Below are positions 51,704 through 61,159 of a stretch of DNA of 64,000 nt, one piece after another. The notes beneath the pieces are model-generated. The model made no database searches, was not told the DNA's origin, and saw only the letters and a program-made list of their open reading frames with translations. How positions within the stretch are numbered: position 1 is the stretch's first letter; every line of letters begins with the position of its first letter. The DNA is from Ardenticatenaceae bacterium (lineage in GTDB: Bacteria; Chloroflexota; Anaerolineae; Promineifilales; Promineifilaceae). Where the stretch lies: assembly GCA_020634395.1 (NCBI GenBank), contig JACKBU010000007.1, forward strand, positions 1 through 64,000, given 5' to 3'. Position numbers and translations under genes: made by a program.

Positions 51704-53842
51704 CTAAAGCGTGACCAGGTGGGCCAGCCGGCTGACCAGGAAGTTGTCGATGCCGGAAACATCCCGCAAATCTGTAACGGCCGTAAACCCGCCCTGGGCT
51801 TCGCGCAGTTCAAGAATGCGCCGGGCCAGGGCTGGGCCAATGCGCGGCAGCGAGCGCAGCTCTGTTTCCGTGGCCGTGTTCAGGTTTACCCGCGCGACGC
51901 GCGGCGCACTGTCTAGCCCCAGCGGGCCAAAAGCGCTAATTTCCACCATGAAGGGGCGGGGGGTGGGGGCAAAATGCAGCACATTGAAGTCGTCTGGAAA
52001 CTGCATCTCTTCGCGGACCACCGCCAGCAGGTGGTCAAAACGCAGCACCGGCTGTGTAATCCACACCAGGACGCCTTCCTGGTTCATCTCGATCACCTGG
52101 AAGGTGGCGGGCATATCGGCGCGGGTTTCCGGGTCGAAGGGGTTGTCTAAGTGGCGGGGTAAGTTGGGGTCTACAAGGGTGCCCTTCACGATGAGGGTGA
52201 TTTCTTCCACGCGCTCGATTAGCTCTGGGTAAAGGGGGAAGGTCAGGAGGTACATTCCTTCGCCGACAGGCAGTGCTTCCAGGCCATTGTAGGGCGGGCG
52301 GCCGAAGAGTGACTGCCCGTTTTCGTCAAAGAAACCGGCGGCGACGATGGCGTATTCTCCGCCAGGGGCCTGGACAAAGCTGCCGCTGCTGCCTTCAGGC
52401 AGGGGGCGGGGAACCCATCTACGGCCGTTAAAAGTCAGCACATCGTTTCTGTCGGGTTCTGCCGCATCCACGTCCCTCAGGTCGTCGAGCATTTCCGCGC
52501 CGCTGGGCGCGTCTTCTGGCAGCCAAACCCCGCCGCGATGGGTAAGTACCTGGCCGTCGGTGGCCGAACCGGCCGGGGCGCTGACGTCGGTCAGGTCATC
52601 CATGCTGTGCCGGTGAACGCGGGGTTCCCAGCGTTCCTGGTCGTCGTCCCAGGTGAGGACGGCATCAGGGCTGGGAGGGGCGGGGGCCACGCGCCGCCCT
52701 TGCAGGCCGGTCACGCGGGGGTCTGGGTAGGTGTCGGCCAGGTCGCCGCCGGCCGGGTCGCCAATTTTGACGGCCTGGTCATAGCGGATGGCGTCGCCGC
52801 CACTGCTGCCGGGGGCCAAATCGGTGATGGGGTTGTCGCCGGCGCTCCAGGGGCCGCCCAGGGGGCGGCTGCCGTCGGCCAGCAGGTAGTGGGGATGGTC
52901 GTCGTCGTTCAGCCCTTCTAATGCGCCGTGGTCCTGGCCGCCGCCAATTAAGCAGAAGAGTTCTTGCTGCAAGCGGGTGGGAATGAGCAACGGCCGTTGG
53001 CAGTTGTCTACCTGCACGCTGCCGGGAATCAGGGCGCCTCCTTCATCCACGTCAAAGGCAATGCAGGCCAGCAAGATGCAATCTTCGTTCTCCGGCGGGG
53101 CGTAGCGCGGGCACACCTCCGTCACCCAGATGGCTAGCGCCTGCTGGATGGTGGCGCAGGCGGCGGCTTCGTGCAGGTAAATCGGCCCGTCGTCAGCGGG
53201 CGGCGACAGCTCCGGCAGGTGGCGCACCAGCTCCAGCAGCAGGTCGCTTTCGTCTGGCTCTACCGGCGACGTTTCCGCGCCGACAACGATGACCCGGCCC
53301 AGCAAATCGCCCAAAGCGCGGAAGGTGTCTTCCTTGCCTTGCTCTGGCGCGGTCCAGGCCAGCTCGGCATGGAAGCTTTCTAGGGTGCGCGAGGGGGCCA
53401 TGTTTTCTTCTTCGGGGGCGCAGGCCTGCCCGGCGATGGGTACCTGGTCTGTGGGGCATTCCACGTAGCACAGCCTGGCGTAGACGGTGTAGCTGCCGGG
53501 GGTGAAGAATGCGCCGTGGGCATCGCGGTGGGTTTGAATCCACTGGTTGAGGCGGGCGCATTGGTCTTGCTCTACCCAAATCCAACGGCCGTGGGGGCTG
53601 AGGGCATAGCCGCGCCGAATGAGGATTTCCACGTCACCCTCGGACGGCCGTGCCGCGACGTGCAGCCCGCAAACCGTGCCATAGCCGTGCAGCAGCCGGT
53701 TAGCCAGGTGGTCTTGCCATTCCAGGTGTACCTGCTCCTGGCGGAAGTCATCCACTCCCAAGACCATGCCCAAATTGTAATTTACGCGTTTATTTGGCGT
53801 CAGCGGCGCAGTGGTCGCCGGTGTTGCTTCCGTTTCGCACAT
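51704..53842 (-). CDS. injection-system accessory protein with C-terminal ComEA-like HhH domain
   Basis: Encodes 712 residues. The N-terminal module (about 10-130) is paralogous to that of the neighbouring 437-residue protein. The centre (about 290-500) has fibre-like repeats (HRHSMDDLTDVSAPAGSATD, LDDLRDVDAAEPDRNDVLTF). Residues about 645-712 are a helix-hairpin-helix pair (RVNLNTATETELRSLPRIGP followed by RILELREAQGGFTAVTDL), as in the DNA-binding domain of ComEA. A DNA-binding fold at the end of a structural protein is unexpected. GAGGAGG lies just before the ATG. The gene is 12 bp upstream of the 437-residue gene, so they are co-transcribed. Confidence 0.7.
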   Translation of the reverse strand: MCETEATPATTAPLTPNKRVNYNLGMVLGVDDFRQEQVHLEWQDHLANRLLHGYGTVCGLHVAARPSEGDVEILIRRGYALSPHGRWIWVEQDQCARLNQWIQTHRDAHGAFFTPGSYTVYARLCYVECPTDQVPIAGQACAPEEENMAPSRTLESFHAELAWTAPEQGKEDTFRALGDLLGRVIVVGAETSPVEPDESDLLLELVRHLPELSPPADDGPIYLHEAAACATIQQALAIWVTEVCPRYAPPENEDCILLACIAFDVDEGGALIPGSVQVDNCQRPLLIPTRLQQELFCLIGGGQDHGALEGLNDDDHPHYLLADGSRPLGGPWSAGDNPITDLAPGSSGGDAIRYDQAVKIGDPAGGDLADTYPDPRVTGLQGRRVAPAPPSPDAVLTWDDDQERWEPRVHRHSMDDLTDVSAPAGSATDGQVLTHRGGVWLPEDAPSGAEMLDDLRDVDAAEPDRNDVLTFNGRRWVPRPLPEGSSGSFVQAPGGEYAIVAAGFFDENGQSLFGRPPYNGLEALPVGEGMYLLTFPLYPELIERVEEITLIVKGTLVDPNLPRHLDNPFDPETRADMPATFQVIEMNQEGVLVWITQPVLRFDHLLAVVREEMQFPDDFNVLHFAPTPRPFMVEISAFGPLGLDSAPRVARVNLNTATETELRSLPRIGPALARRILELREAQGGFTAVTDLRDVSGIDNFLVSRLAHLVTL

Positions 53843-53912
53843 AATGTCCTCCTCGAATAGAGTGTAGAGATAGAGGGATGGGCTTCTCTGTCTCTGATTG
53901 TCAAAACACCAA

Positions 53913-53974
53913 GACCTGACATGTTTTCGAGATGTTTTTGACAGGCGCTTACTCTGGTAGAAACCTGTCAGGTC
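53913..53974. repeat. inverted repeat related to 5406-5440 (GACCTGACA / TGTCAGGTC)
   Basis: Perfect 9-bp arms 44 bp apart lie in the 135-bp gap within the injection-system cluster. The arms and the adjoining CCAAGACCTG word match the palindrome at 5406-5440. The right arm lies 4 bp from the stop of the tail-protein gene. It could weaken or process the long transcript here. Confidence 0.65.
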
Positions 53975-53977
53975 GTT

Positions 53978-56485
53978 TTAGAGTGGCGGCAAATTGCCCA
54001 AATTGTCGCGGTCTGAGACGTAACGTTCGCGCACGTTAAAGGGATGCGCCGCGCCCAGGTAGCCCGCAGCCAGGGTGTTGCGGCCCAGGATGAAGGGGGT
54101 GAAGCGGCTGGATTCATCGACGGTGGTGTCGATGCCCAGACGCGCTTCGCCAATGCGGAAGCCATCCCAGTAGCGGCGCAGCACAAAGGCGGTGTGCGCC
54201 GGTTTTTCCAGGTTGATAATGCGGTTGACCATGGCCTCTTCTGCGGCGGGCAGCCCTGCGGGAATGAGTACCGTGAACCAGTGGGCATAGGCGTCGCTGG
54301 GGGTTTCGGTGGGGTCTCCGGCTACCAGGGCGCGACCACCACGGGTTTGGTACTGCTCGACGATGCGGATTTTGGAGGGGCGGGCCAAGACGAAGGCGTA
54401 CAGTAAATCTTCCAGGCCGGTTTCGGATGTGGTGGGCGTAGGGGCGGCCAGATTGTAGCGGGCTAACCGCTGCGGCAGGGTGGAGGTGGGGGTAATGGCG
54501 GCGTGTTTGAAAGCGCGTAAAGTGGCCTCCAGGCAGGGGTCGAGGAAGAGGTGCAGGGCGAAGCGCAGGCCGTCAACCGTGCCGCGCTGTTCATACAAAA
54601 TGCGGGCGCAGCGAATGAAGAGACGGCGGCGGTCGGGGGCGGGCTGGGCAAGGGTATGGCTGCCGTTTCGTTTGGACTGTACCTGTGCCCAGAGGGGATC
54701 TAGCATCAGGCCCAGCCAGCCGGCGAGCCAGTCCAGGGTTTCGGGCGGGGCGCTGCGGGCGTCGAAGAGGCGGCTGACGTCTACCATTTTGCCTTCGGTT
54801 TCGGTGAAGATGCCTTCCATGTTGGCGAGAAGGCGTTCCAGGAAGCTGCTTTCTTGTTGGTAGACGGCCGGTAGAAATTGGCCGGGGTAGGAGAAGCGGG
54901 GGTAGTAGGCGCGTAGGGCGTGGAGCTGGGGGGTGACACGGCCGTTGCCGTGCAGCTCGATTTTTATTTGCAGGTAACGGCCGTTGGCCGCCTGCATGAG
55001 CAGCTCCCATGTGCCCTGTCCCTCGGCAAGCGGGTCGTCAGGAGTAAAGGGCTGGTAGTAGGGCAGTTCTGGGCCGTTGTCGCGCCGGTAGAGGGTGGGT
55101 TCTGGACTGTAGCTGACGGTGGCCAGCAGGTCGGGGTCGTTGTGGGCGCGGGTGGAGAGGGTAACGGCCGTGTCTGCCGGAATGCACGCCTCTAAAAACA
55201 GCCGATGCCAGACACAATCCCGCTCTTTGCCGTCGAAAACGGCCGTTTCCAGGGTGGCGGTGCGCGTGTAGCGCGGCTGCCGGATGGTTTGCAGCGCCAC
55301 CCAGCGCGTCGCCGCATCTTTGTCTGTGGGGCGGCCAACCACGTCGTAGTAAACCTGCGCGGGCTGCGTGTCGCTGCCCATGCTGGTTGCCAGCGCCCGC
55401 CCGCCAAAAAAGTGCAGGGGCAAATAGTCGCGGCGCACCGTCAGCGTGGGCGGGTCCGTTTCTAAGTCTAGGTGAAAGGCTACCACCTGGTTGCCGTCTC
55501 TCTCCACGACGTAGAGGGTCTGGTTGTGGGCGGTGTAGGCCATATCGGCCCCCAGAACGGCCAGTTGGTGGCTGGTGGTCGTCTGACCCACGGTGGCGAC
55601 TTCCACCTCGTCGGCCAGGGGCAGGGGGAGCGCCAGCAGCTCGGCCAGGGCGTAATGGTAAAGATTGGCGGCATGGCTGGTGGCGGGCGGCGGGTTGTCG
55701 AGAATGAGCACCTGGTCGCCGGGCAGGGCGACAATGCTGATGGGATCGGGGGCGGCCACAGGGAAGCCGTGGGGAAATGCGCGGCCCGGACAGACAACGG
55801 CCGTGCCGCCCACGGGTTGAAAGGCGGGCAGCGTCTCTTCCGGCGGTGGTGATTCCAGCGGCGACAAATGGGCTGGCTCGCCAATGACCCGGAAAAACCG
55901 GTCCAGGCCCCAGTAAGCGCGGTGCCGGCGGTCTAAAATCCAGAGGCCGCCGCCTTCCCGGGCGGCCATGTCGAAGGGGGCAAAGGGCGCGTCTTGCGGC
56001 CAGAGCAGCAGGGTGGGCGCGCCGCCGGCGTGCAGGTCGAAAAGGTAGAGGCCCCTCCGGGTGAGACTGCCCACGACGAGGTAATGGTGGGTTGTGACGG
56101 CCAGCCCGGAGAGGGTGTCGATGGCGGGCGCTGGAGGCTGGGCGGGGGCGAAGGCGCCGGGGGCGGGTGCGGTGGCAACGGCCGTTTGCGACCAATACAC
56201 CTCCGCCTTACCCTTGCCGGAAGGCAGCCAATAAATTTGCTGCTGATCCTGGCTGATCCAGTACCAGTTGCCAAACTTGTCTGCGGCCGCCCCCCGCCGC
56301 ACGGCCGGGGTGAGGGGCACGTCCCGCGCACCTCGGGGAAACAGGGAAAGCAGCGGGCTGAGCATCACCGAGCCGGTCTCCCCGCTCCAATAGGCGTTTT
56401 CCCAGGCCGCTTTTCCCGCTTCCTGGCATTCTGCCCAGTCAGCCTGACCCTGTATTAAATGAAAGCGTGTTCCGTTTACGTCCAC
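53978..56485 (-). CDS. phage-tail-like protein (TIGR02242/P2-I type) with N-terminal propeller
   Basis: Encodes 835 residues from a GTG at 56485 with GGAG 9-12 bp upstream; no nearby ATG fits as well. Residues about 60-400 have propeller-like blades (GLAVTTHHYLVVGSLTRRGL, GGGLWILDRRHRAYWGLDRF). A beta-rich central part follows. Residues about 575-680 carry the tail-protein signature (YPGQFLPAVYQQESSFLERL, FTETEGKMVDVSRLFDA, LDWLAGWLGLMLDPLW, EQRGTVDGLRFAL). It is encoded about 96 bp downstream of the gpJ-like baseplate gene, the expected order for P2-I/Afp12-like components at the baseplate periphery. Confidence 0.8.
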   Translation of the reverse strand: MDVNGTRFHLIQGQADWAECQEAGKAAWENAYWSGETGSVMLSPLLSLFPRGARDVPLTPAVRRGAAADKFGNWYWISQDQQQIYWLPSGKGKAEVYWSQTAVATAPAPGAFAPAQPPAPAIDTLSGLAVTTHHYLVVGSLTRRGLYLFDLHAGGAPTLLLWPQDAPFAPFDMAAREGGGLWILDRRHRAYWGLDRFFRVIGEPAHLSPLESPPPEETLPAFQPVGGTAVVCPGRAFPHGFPVAAPDPISIVALPGDQVLILDNPPPATSHAANLYHYALAELLALPLPLADEVEVATVGQTTTSHQLAVLGADMAYTAHNQTLYVVERDGNQVVAFHLDLETDPPTLTVRRDYLPLHFFGGRALATSMGSDTQPAQVYYDVVGRPTDKDAATRWVALQTIRQPRYTRTATLETAVFDGKERDCVWHRLFLEACIPADTAVTLSTRAHNDPDLLATVSYSPEPTLYRRDNGPELPYYQPFTPDDPLAEGQGTWELLMQAANGRYLQIKIELHGNGRVTPQLHALRAYYPRFSYPGQFLPAVYQQESSFLERLLANMEGIFTETEGKMVDVSRLFDARSAPPETLDWLAGWLGLMLDPLWAQVQSKRNGSHTLAQPAPDRRRLFIRCARILYEQRGTVDGLRFALHLFLDPCLEATLRAFKHAAITPTSTLPQRLARYNLAAPTPTTSETGLEDLLYAFVLARPSKIRIVEQYQTRGGRALVAGDPTETPSDAYAHWFTVLIPAGLPAAEEAMVNRIINLEKPAHTAFVLRRYWDGFRIGEARLGIDTTVDESSRFTPFILGRNTLAAGYLGAAHPFNVRERYVSDRDNLGNLPPL

Positions 56486-56581
56486 GTTTGCTCCATATGA
56501 AGATTGAAAATTGGAGGGGGAAGATTAAAGCAGTGCGCCAGCCAGTGATCTCTCCTCTCAACTCTCTACTCTCTACTCTGA

Positions 56582-58819
56582 TCAACAAGTGCTCCGCGCC
56601 ACAGGCACCGGCACGGGCTGCACGATTGGTGCGGTGTCGCCGGTATCGCCGCCGCTGAGAATGGCCGCCAGCGGTTCGGCTTCCCCTTCGCGCAGGGCCA
56701 GGGTCGCCAGCAAGGGCAGGTGCAGGCCGGTCAGGTCGAATTCGTCCAGGCCCAGGCTGGTGCCCACGCCCATTTCCATGGAATCCACATATTCCACGCC
56801 GGTCACCCGCGTGACCACGGCTTCCAAATCTTTTTTGAGGAGCCGCCGGTTCAGGGGCCAGCCCGTTTCTTCGGGGCCGCCGGGGGGCAGCGCGGATAAA
56901 TATTCGGCCAGCCGCTCGCGCACCGCTTGCAGCACGTCGTCGCGGTAATGGCCTTCTTGCACCTGGAGGCCGATGGAGAGGTGTACCGAGAGGTAGACCG
57001 GGCCGCGCACGTAAATTTCGGTGGTGACCAGGCGACGGCCGTCCAGGTGGCTGCAAACCTGCTGCAAAAAGAGGCGGTCGGGCGTGGGCCAGCGAGGCTG
57101 CAAGGCGTCGGTTTCGGGAATGACCAGCAGCGTGACGATGCCGGCGGCGTTGGTGGCGGGTGGCGTCGTCGGTTTGAAAAGGGGCAGCACTTCCACGCGG
57201 CCCACGTCTACGCCGGGAGTGCGGCGGGTGATGTCGGCAAAATCTTGCTGAGTGACCAGCCGGTCGCGGTGGCGCAGGTGCAGGGGGATGTTGCGTTCCC
57301 CTTCGCTGGTGGTTTCGCCCCGGTCGCCGCCCATGGTAGGCAGGGGGTTGGTCACCTTGTAGCCGCCCTGCAGGCGCACGTCCTGGCTTTTCTTGATGTC
57401 GCCAATGGCGACGTTTCCGGCGATGCCGCCGCCGTATTCGTAGCTGGCGCGGATGCGCTGGCCGCGAGGCGGACGCAGGCCGTTGATGCCCGTACCGAAA
57501 CGCACCTGCCCCGATTCCCGATCCAGGATGAAGACGCGGTCGTCCAGATCGGCGGCCAGCAGGTCGTCGGTGAGCCGCCATAGCTGCCAACTGCCCTGGC
57601 CGTCTTCGACTTCCAGGCGCACCGTGTGGGCAATGACCGGGGTGTTAGCCAGCGCCACGGCCTGGTCTGGCTCGCCGCTGCCGCTGCCCAGCAGTTCGTT
57701 GCTAATGGGCACGGCCTGCACGACTCGCGCCGCATTGATGCCCACCCAACTGAGACGGCCGTTGATGACCCCTTGTTGTTCTGTCTGCTGCGGCAGGCGG
57801 ATGCGCAGCCAGGTGACGAGGCGGCCCTGAATTTCTTCGTCTTCCAGGGCGGGGGGGAAAGCGCCGGTGCCTTCCTGCATCGGTTCGGGGAAAGTCCAGG
57901 TTGCCAAGTCGGCGGCGGCGGGCAGCACTACCTGCACAATCCCTTCCTGGGTCAGCACGTCGGGCTGCTGGCGGATGAGCAGACGGGTGTAGCGGGCCTT
58001 GTCACCGGCGGCTACGGCCGTTTGCAAGCCCGGCGCGGCGATTTCGTACATCAGGTCGGGCAGCGGCTCGCGCTGGGCGCGGCGCTGCGGCAGCAAAGGG
58101 GCCACTTCGTCACTCAAGGCGGGGGCAATGCCGATGGAGAGGGTTTTGTTGGCAATGGCAGCCCGCACGGTGGCGGGGTCTACGTTTTTGGGAGCCAGCA
58201 GTGCCAGGTAAAGGGCCTGGTCGGTAGTCTCCTTCACCATGTCCAGCACGGGGGCCGGGTCGGTGGCCGAAGGTTGGGTCATGGGCACCGACTCATAAAA
58301 GACGGGCTTGAGGGTGGCAGCGACGCCGGTGGCTTCTTCCGCCAGGCTCATGGCCGCCAGCAGCGCCTCATAGCGCAGCTGGTATTCCGCGTAGCGCGGG
58401 TCGCTTTCGGCGATGGGGCGCTTGTAGTAAACCTGGGCTTGCAGGGGCAGCACGGTGAGGTTGTCGCGGGTAAGAAATTGGGTGCTGCCGGCGGCAACGA
58501 CGATGCCCTTTTCCAACTGTAGGGCCGCTACCGGGCCGCGTTCGTTTTGGATGGTGATGATGCCTTCGGCGGCGGCGGCGGGCTGCAAGGGAATGCCCAA
58601 GAGCTGCAAGAACTTAAGCCGGTTGCGCTCCGGGATGCGGTTGGCGCGGTAGAGCAGGTTATCGGTGAGGAAGGCAAAAAGCTGCACCAGGGTAATGCCG
58701 GGGTCGCTTTCGACGTTGTAATTGGTCCATTCCGGCGTGTGGGCCGGGATGCGCCGCTTGGTTTCGGCCAAAAGCTGCTCAAAATTGCGGTCGTCTAAAA
58801 CAGGGAGTTCAAGAGGCAT
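56582..58819 (-). CDS. baseplate assembly protein, gpJ-like (TIGR02243/Afp11-12 type)
   Basis: Encodes 745 residues. The N-terminus LPVLDDRNFEQLLAETKRRI is followed by NVESDPGITLVQLFAFLTDN and YRANRIPERNRLKFLQLLGI, the hallmark of putative baseplate assembly proteins in contractile tails. The C-terminal half has TQQDFADITRRTPGVDVGRV and QVCSHLDGRRLVTTEIYV, as in the Baseplate_J family. AAGGA precedes the ATG. It starts 4 bp after the gp25-like gene, forming the wedge pair expected for a baseplate. Confidence 0.9.
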   Translation of the reverse strand: MPLELPVLDDRNFEQLLAETKRRIPAHTPEWTNYNVESDPGITLVQLFAFLTDNLLYRANRIPERNRLKFLQLLGIPLQPAAAAEGIITIQNERGPVAALQLEKGIVVAAGSTQFLTRDNLTVLPLQAQVYYKRPIAESDPRYAEYQLRYEALLAAMSLAEEATGVAATLKPVFYESVPMTQPSATDPAPVLDMVKETTDQALYLALLAPKNVDPATVRAAIANKTLSIGIAPALSDEVAPLLPQRRAQREPLPDLMYEIAAPGLQTAVAAGDKARYTRLLIRQQPDVLTQEGIVQVVLPAAADLATWTFPEPMQEGTGAFPPALEDEEIQGRLVTWLRIRLPQQTEQQGVINGRLSWVGINAARVVQAVPISNELLGSGSGEPDQAVALANTPVIAHTVRLEVEDGQGSWQLWRLTDDLLAADLDDRVFILDRESGQVRFGTGINGLRPPRGQRIRASYEYGGGIAGNVAIGDIKKSQDVRLQGGYKVTNPLPTMGGDRGETTSEGERNIPLHLRHRDRLVTQQDFADITRRTPGVDVGRVEVLPLFKPTTPPATNAAGIVTLLVIPETDALQPRWPTPDRLFLQQVCSHLDGRRLVTTEIYVRGPVYLSVHLSIGLQVQEGHYRDDVLQAVRERLAEYLSALPPGGPEETGWPLNRRLLKKDLEAVVTRVTGVEYVDSMEMGVGTSLGLDEFDLTGLHLPLLATLALREGEAEPLAAILSGGDTGDTAPIVQPVPVPVARSTC

Positions 58820-58823
58820 GGTC

Positions 58824-59219
58824 TTATCCTTCTAGTTGTACGGTTAGTCCCAGGCGCTGCACGCTGCCGGTGGCGATGAGCTTGAAGCGGATGGTGACGG
58901 CCGCCAGGCGGGGGTTGTCGGGATCGGCATCGACGGTGACTTCTTGTACTTTGACGCGGGGTTCCCAGCGCCCAATGGCCTCGGTGATGCGCTCGCGGAT
59001 GAGCTGGCGGGTGGCGACGGTGTTGGGTTCAAAGAGGAACTGGCGCAGGCCGCAGCCAAAGCCTTCGCGCATGATCCGCTCGCCCGGCTCGGTGAGTAAA
59101 ATAAGGCGAATCGATTCGCGCACGTTTTCTTCACCCTGGGACCAGACTAAACGGCCGTCGGCCCCCACGCGGGGCGGAAAGCCCAATCCTTGCCCAAAAA
59201 GCTGCGAATTACTTATCAT
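58824..59219 (-). CDS. baseplate wedge protein, gp25/gpW-like (Afp9 type)
   Basis: Encodes 131 residues. Family hallmarks are VRESIRLILLTEPGERIMRE followed by GFGCGLRQFLFEPN, and IGRWEPRVKVQEVTV near the C-terminus. The ATG at 59219 has GGAG upstream. A longer same-frame start at 59702 runs antisense-like through the neighbouring gene and is rejected. It lies 4 bp upstream of the gpJ-like gene. It is the conserved EPR-containing wedge element of contractile baseplates. Confidence 0.9.
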   Translation of the reverse strand: MISNSQLFGQGLGFPPRVGADGRLVWSQGEENVRESIRLILLTEPGERIMREGFGCGLRQFLFEPNTVATRQLIRERITEAIGRWEPRVKVQEVTVDADPDNPRLAAVTIRFKLIATGSVQRLGLTVQLEG

Positions 59220-59242
59220 AGTCAGTCTCCAATCTCTCTTCT

Positions 59243-61147
59243 CTACTTTTTCCCCTTTAGGCCGGGCAGCGGGAAGCACATGATGAAGTAGGGCAGCCAG
59301 CGGAAGATGGTGTCCAGCAGGGTGACGATAATCATCAATAAAATCAGGGCGCAAATGGTGATGATGGGGATGGAGAGGGTGCAGATCATGCCCAGGCTGA
59401 GGCCGGTGGTTTCGGAGCAGGAGCCGGGGTCGTCGCCGGGCAGCGATTTGTGGAAGGGCCAGGGCAGCACGGAAAGCACCAGGTCGCCCAGGGAGAGGTT
59501 GCCTGCACGCTCCATCTGGCAGGCCAGCACGTCGGAAATGACGAAGGCGGTGTTTTTGCTGAATTTGCGCAGCCCGGCGGGGGAGGTGTCCAGGGGCAGG
59601 GAGATGCGGATGGGGCGGGCCGGGGCGTCGGGGTCGAAGAAGCTGGCCATCTGGAAGGGTGCGGTGGGCTGGCTGAAGGTGAAGGCTTCTTGCGCGGCGC
59701 ATTGGGGGCGCTCGAAGACGCAGCGGATGATGTACCAGGCGGGCTGGCTTTGGTCAACGGCCGTTTGCTGCACAGCCAGGGGCAGGGCGGGGGTGTTGGC
59801 CGGGGCTTCGTTCTCGGCCAGGGCGTCGTCTACCAGGGCCGCCAGTTCGTCGGGCGGCAGGGCGGCCAGGAAACCGGCGTCGGCCAGGGAGAAGGGCGTG
59901 GGCCAGATGGTATCGCCTTTGGGGTAGGGCAGGGCGGCGTCTTCTAGCTGCTGGCGGAAGTTAACGATGGCGTGCAGGGCGGCGGCGAAGGTTTGACCGT
60001 GGGCAACGGCCGTTTTCAACCCATTTAGCAGCGCCAATTCTCCCGGTTCCAGGCTTGCGCCGCTGCCCGTGGGCAATGCCGCCCACACGTTTGGCAAATA
60101 GCGCTGCAAGAAGTCAGCAAAGTCGAGCAAAATGTAGAAAGAGGTGCCCTGAATCTGGTGCGCGGTTTGCGCCAGGAAATCGTCGTACTCGGCCAGGGCC
60201 TTGGCGCGATCGCTGGCGCTCACGTCGGCATCGTCCAGGTCGTCTTCCAGCTTCGCCCGCGTGCCGAAGCGGTCGGTGACGCTGGCTTCCAGGCCCAGCA
60301 GAGCTTCCCAGGGCTGAATGACGGTGGCTTGCAGGTCGATGGCTCGCGGGTCGGGAAGGCCGGCGGTGGGGTCGCTGGCGGGGTCGCTGACCAGGGGGGC
60401 GGCGGCGAGGGCTTCGCGTTTGCCCACGGGGATCATACCGGCCAAAATGCGGCGGGCACGGCCGTTTTCACCGTAAGTTACGCCAAAAAGTTTCTGCTTT
60501 TCCTCGCCCTCGGCCAACAGTTGCGTGGCGCTGCTGCCCACCGCCCCCAAACGCTGCCAGCGGTTCCCCGCCGCAGAAAGCACAAAGGCATATTCCGTAA
60601 ATTGGTGCAGGTTCGCCAGCGTGGGTTTCAGGTCGGGCTGGGGGGCCTGCAAGCGGCGAATGACATAGCTGGTTTGTTCCCCGGCGTTAAAATTGAGCTG
60701 CCGGTCGGGCAGGCCGGGGCGGGTGCAGACCAGGGCGGCCGTTACCAGGTAGTAGCGCTGGTGAGCAGGCTGGTAGAGCTTCAGGTCGCCGGCGGGAATC
60801 ATGGCCCCTTCGGGAATGGCGGCGGGCGGCCTGCTGCCCTCGGCCACGGCCGCCAGGCCCAGCCGCAGGCGGTGCAGCCGTTGGGCAAAGGTGGGCAGCG
60901 ATTTGATGGGAATGGGCGAGGTTGCCGGGCCGCGCCACGTTTCCGGGGTGGCCTGCCATTCGCCCAAACGGCCGGGGTCAGCGGCGACGGTGTTCATAAA
61001 TTCCTCCATGAAGTCGTCGCTGGCAAAGCGCAGGATGGCTGGCTGGCGGTAGGGGCTTTGCCCATTGCCGCCATTGCTGCTGCCGCTGCCAACCGCAGTG
61101 GGCCATAGGGGGCTGGGAGCCGTCCATTTTACCGGTGGGTGGGTCAT
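59243..61147 (-). CDS. injection-system protein with conserved hydrophobic C-terminus (possible membrane anchor)
   Basis: Encodes 634 residues. Most of it is soluble, without a domain I can name; the middle is helical (LEDDLDDADVSASDRAKALA). The last 55 residues begin GLSLGMICTLSIPIITICAL, continue with LILLMIIVTLLDTIFRWL and end PYFIMCFPLPGLKGKK. That gives one or two strongly hydrophobic helices and a basic tail. I recall a very similar ending in proteins of other eCIS/T6SS-subtype-iv clusters, which suggests it is functional. GGAAGG precedes the ATG. Placed between spike and gp25 genes, it may cap the baseplate or hold the machine at a membrane. Confidence 0.68.
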   Translation of the reverse strand: MTHPPVKWTAPSPLWPTAVGSGSSNGGNGQSPYRQPAILRFASDDFMEEFMNTVAADPGRLGEWQATPETWRGPATSPIPIKSLPTFAQRLHRLRLGLAAVAEGSRPPAAIPEGAMIPAGDLKLYQPAHQRYYLVTAALVCTRPGLPDRQLNFNAGEQTSYVIRRLQAPQPDLKPTLANLHQFTEYAFVLSAAGNRWQRLGAVGSSATQLLAEGEEKQKLFGVTYGENGRARRILAGMIPVGKREALAAAPLVSDPASDPTAGLPDPRAIDLQATVIQPWEALLGLEASVTDRFGTRAKLEDDLDDADVSASDRAKALAEYDDFLAQTAHQIQGTSFYILLDFADFLQRYLPNVWAALPTGSGASLEPGELALLNGLKTAVAHGQTFAAALHAIVNFRQQLEDAALPYPKGDTIWPTPFSLADAGFLAALPPDELAALVDDALAENEAPANTPALPLAVQQTAVDQSQPAWYIIRCVFERPQCAAQEAFTFSQPTAPFQMASFFDPDAPARPIRISLPLDTSPAGLRKFSKNTAFVISDVLACQMERAGNLSLGDLVLSVLPWPFHKSLPGDDPGSCSETTGLSLGMICTLSIPIITICALILLMIIVTLLDTIFRWLPYFIMCFPLPGLKGKK

Positions 61148-61159
61148 ATTCCTTCCTCA

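Noticed and set aside
59220..59702. Long N-terminal extension of the gp25-like gene
   Set aside because: It runs out of frame through the 3' end of the neighbouring gene. The internal ATG at 59219 has GGAG and begins at the conserved domain.
60158..61108. 316-codon plus-strand frame within the injection-system cluster
   Set aside because: Antisense GC shadow of the 634-residue gene, with no ribosome site or recognisable domain.
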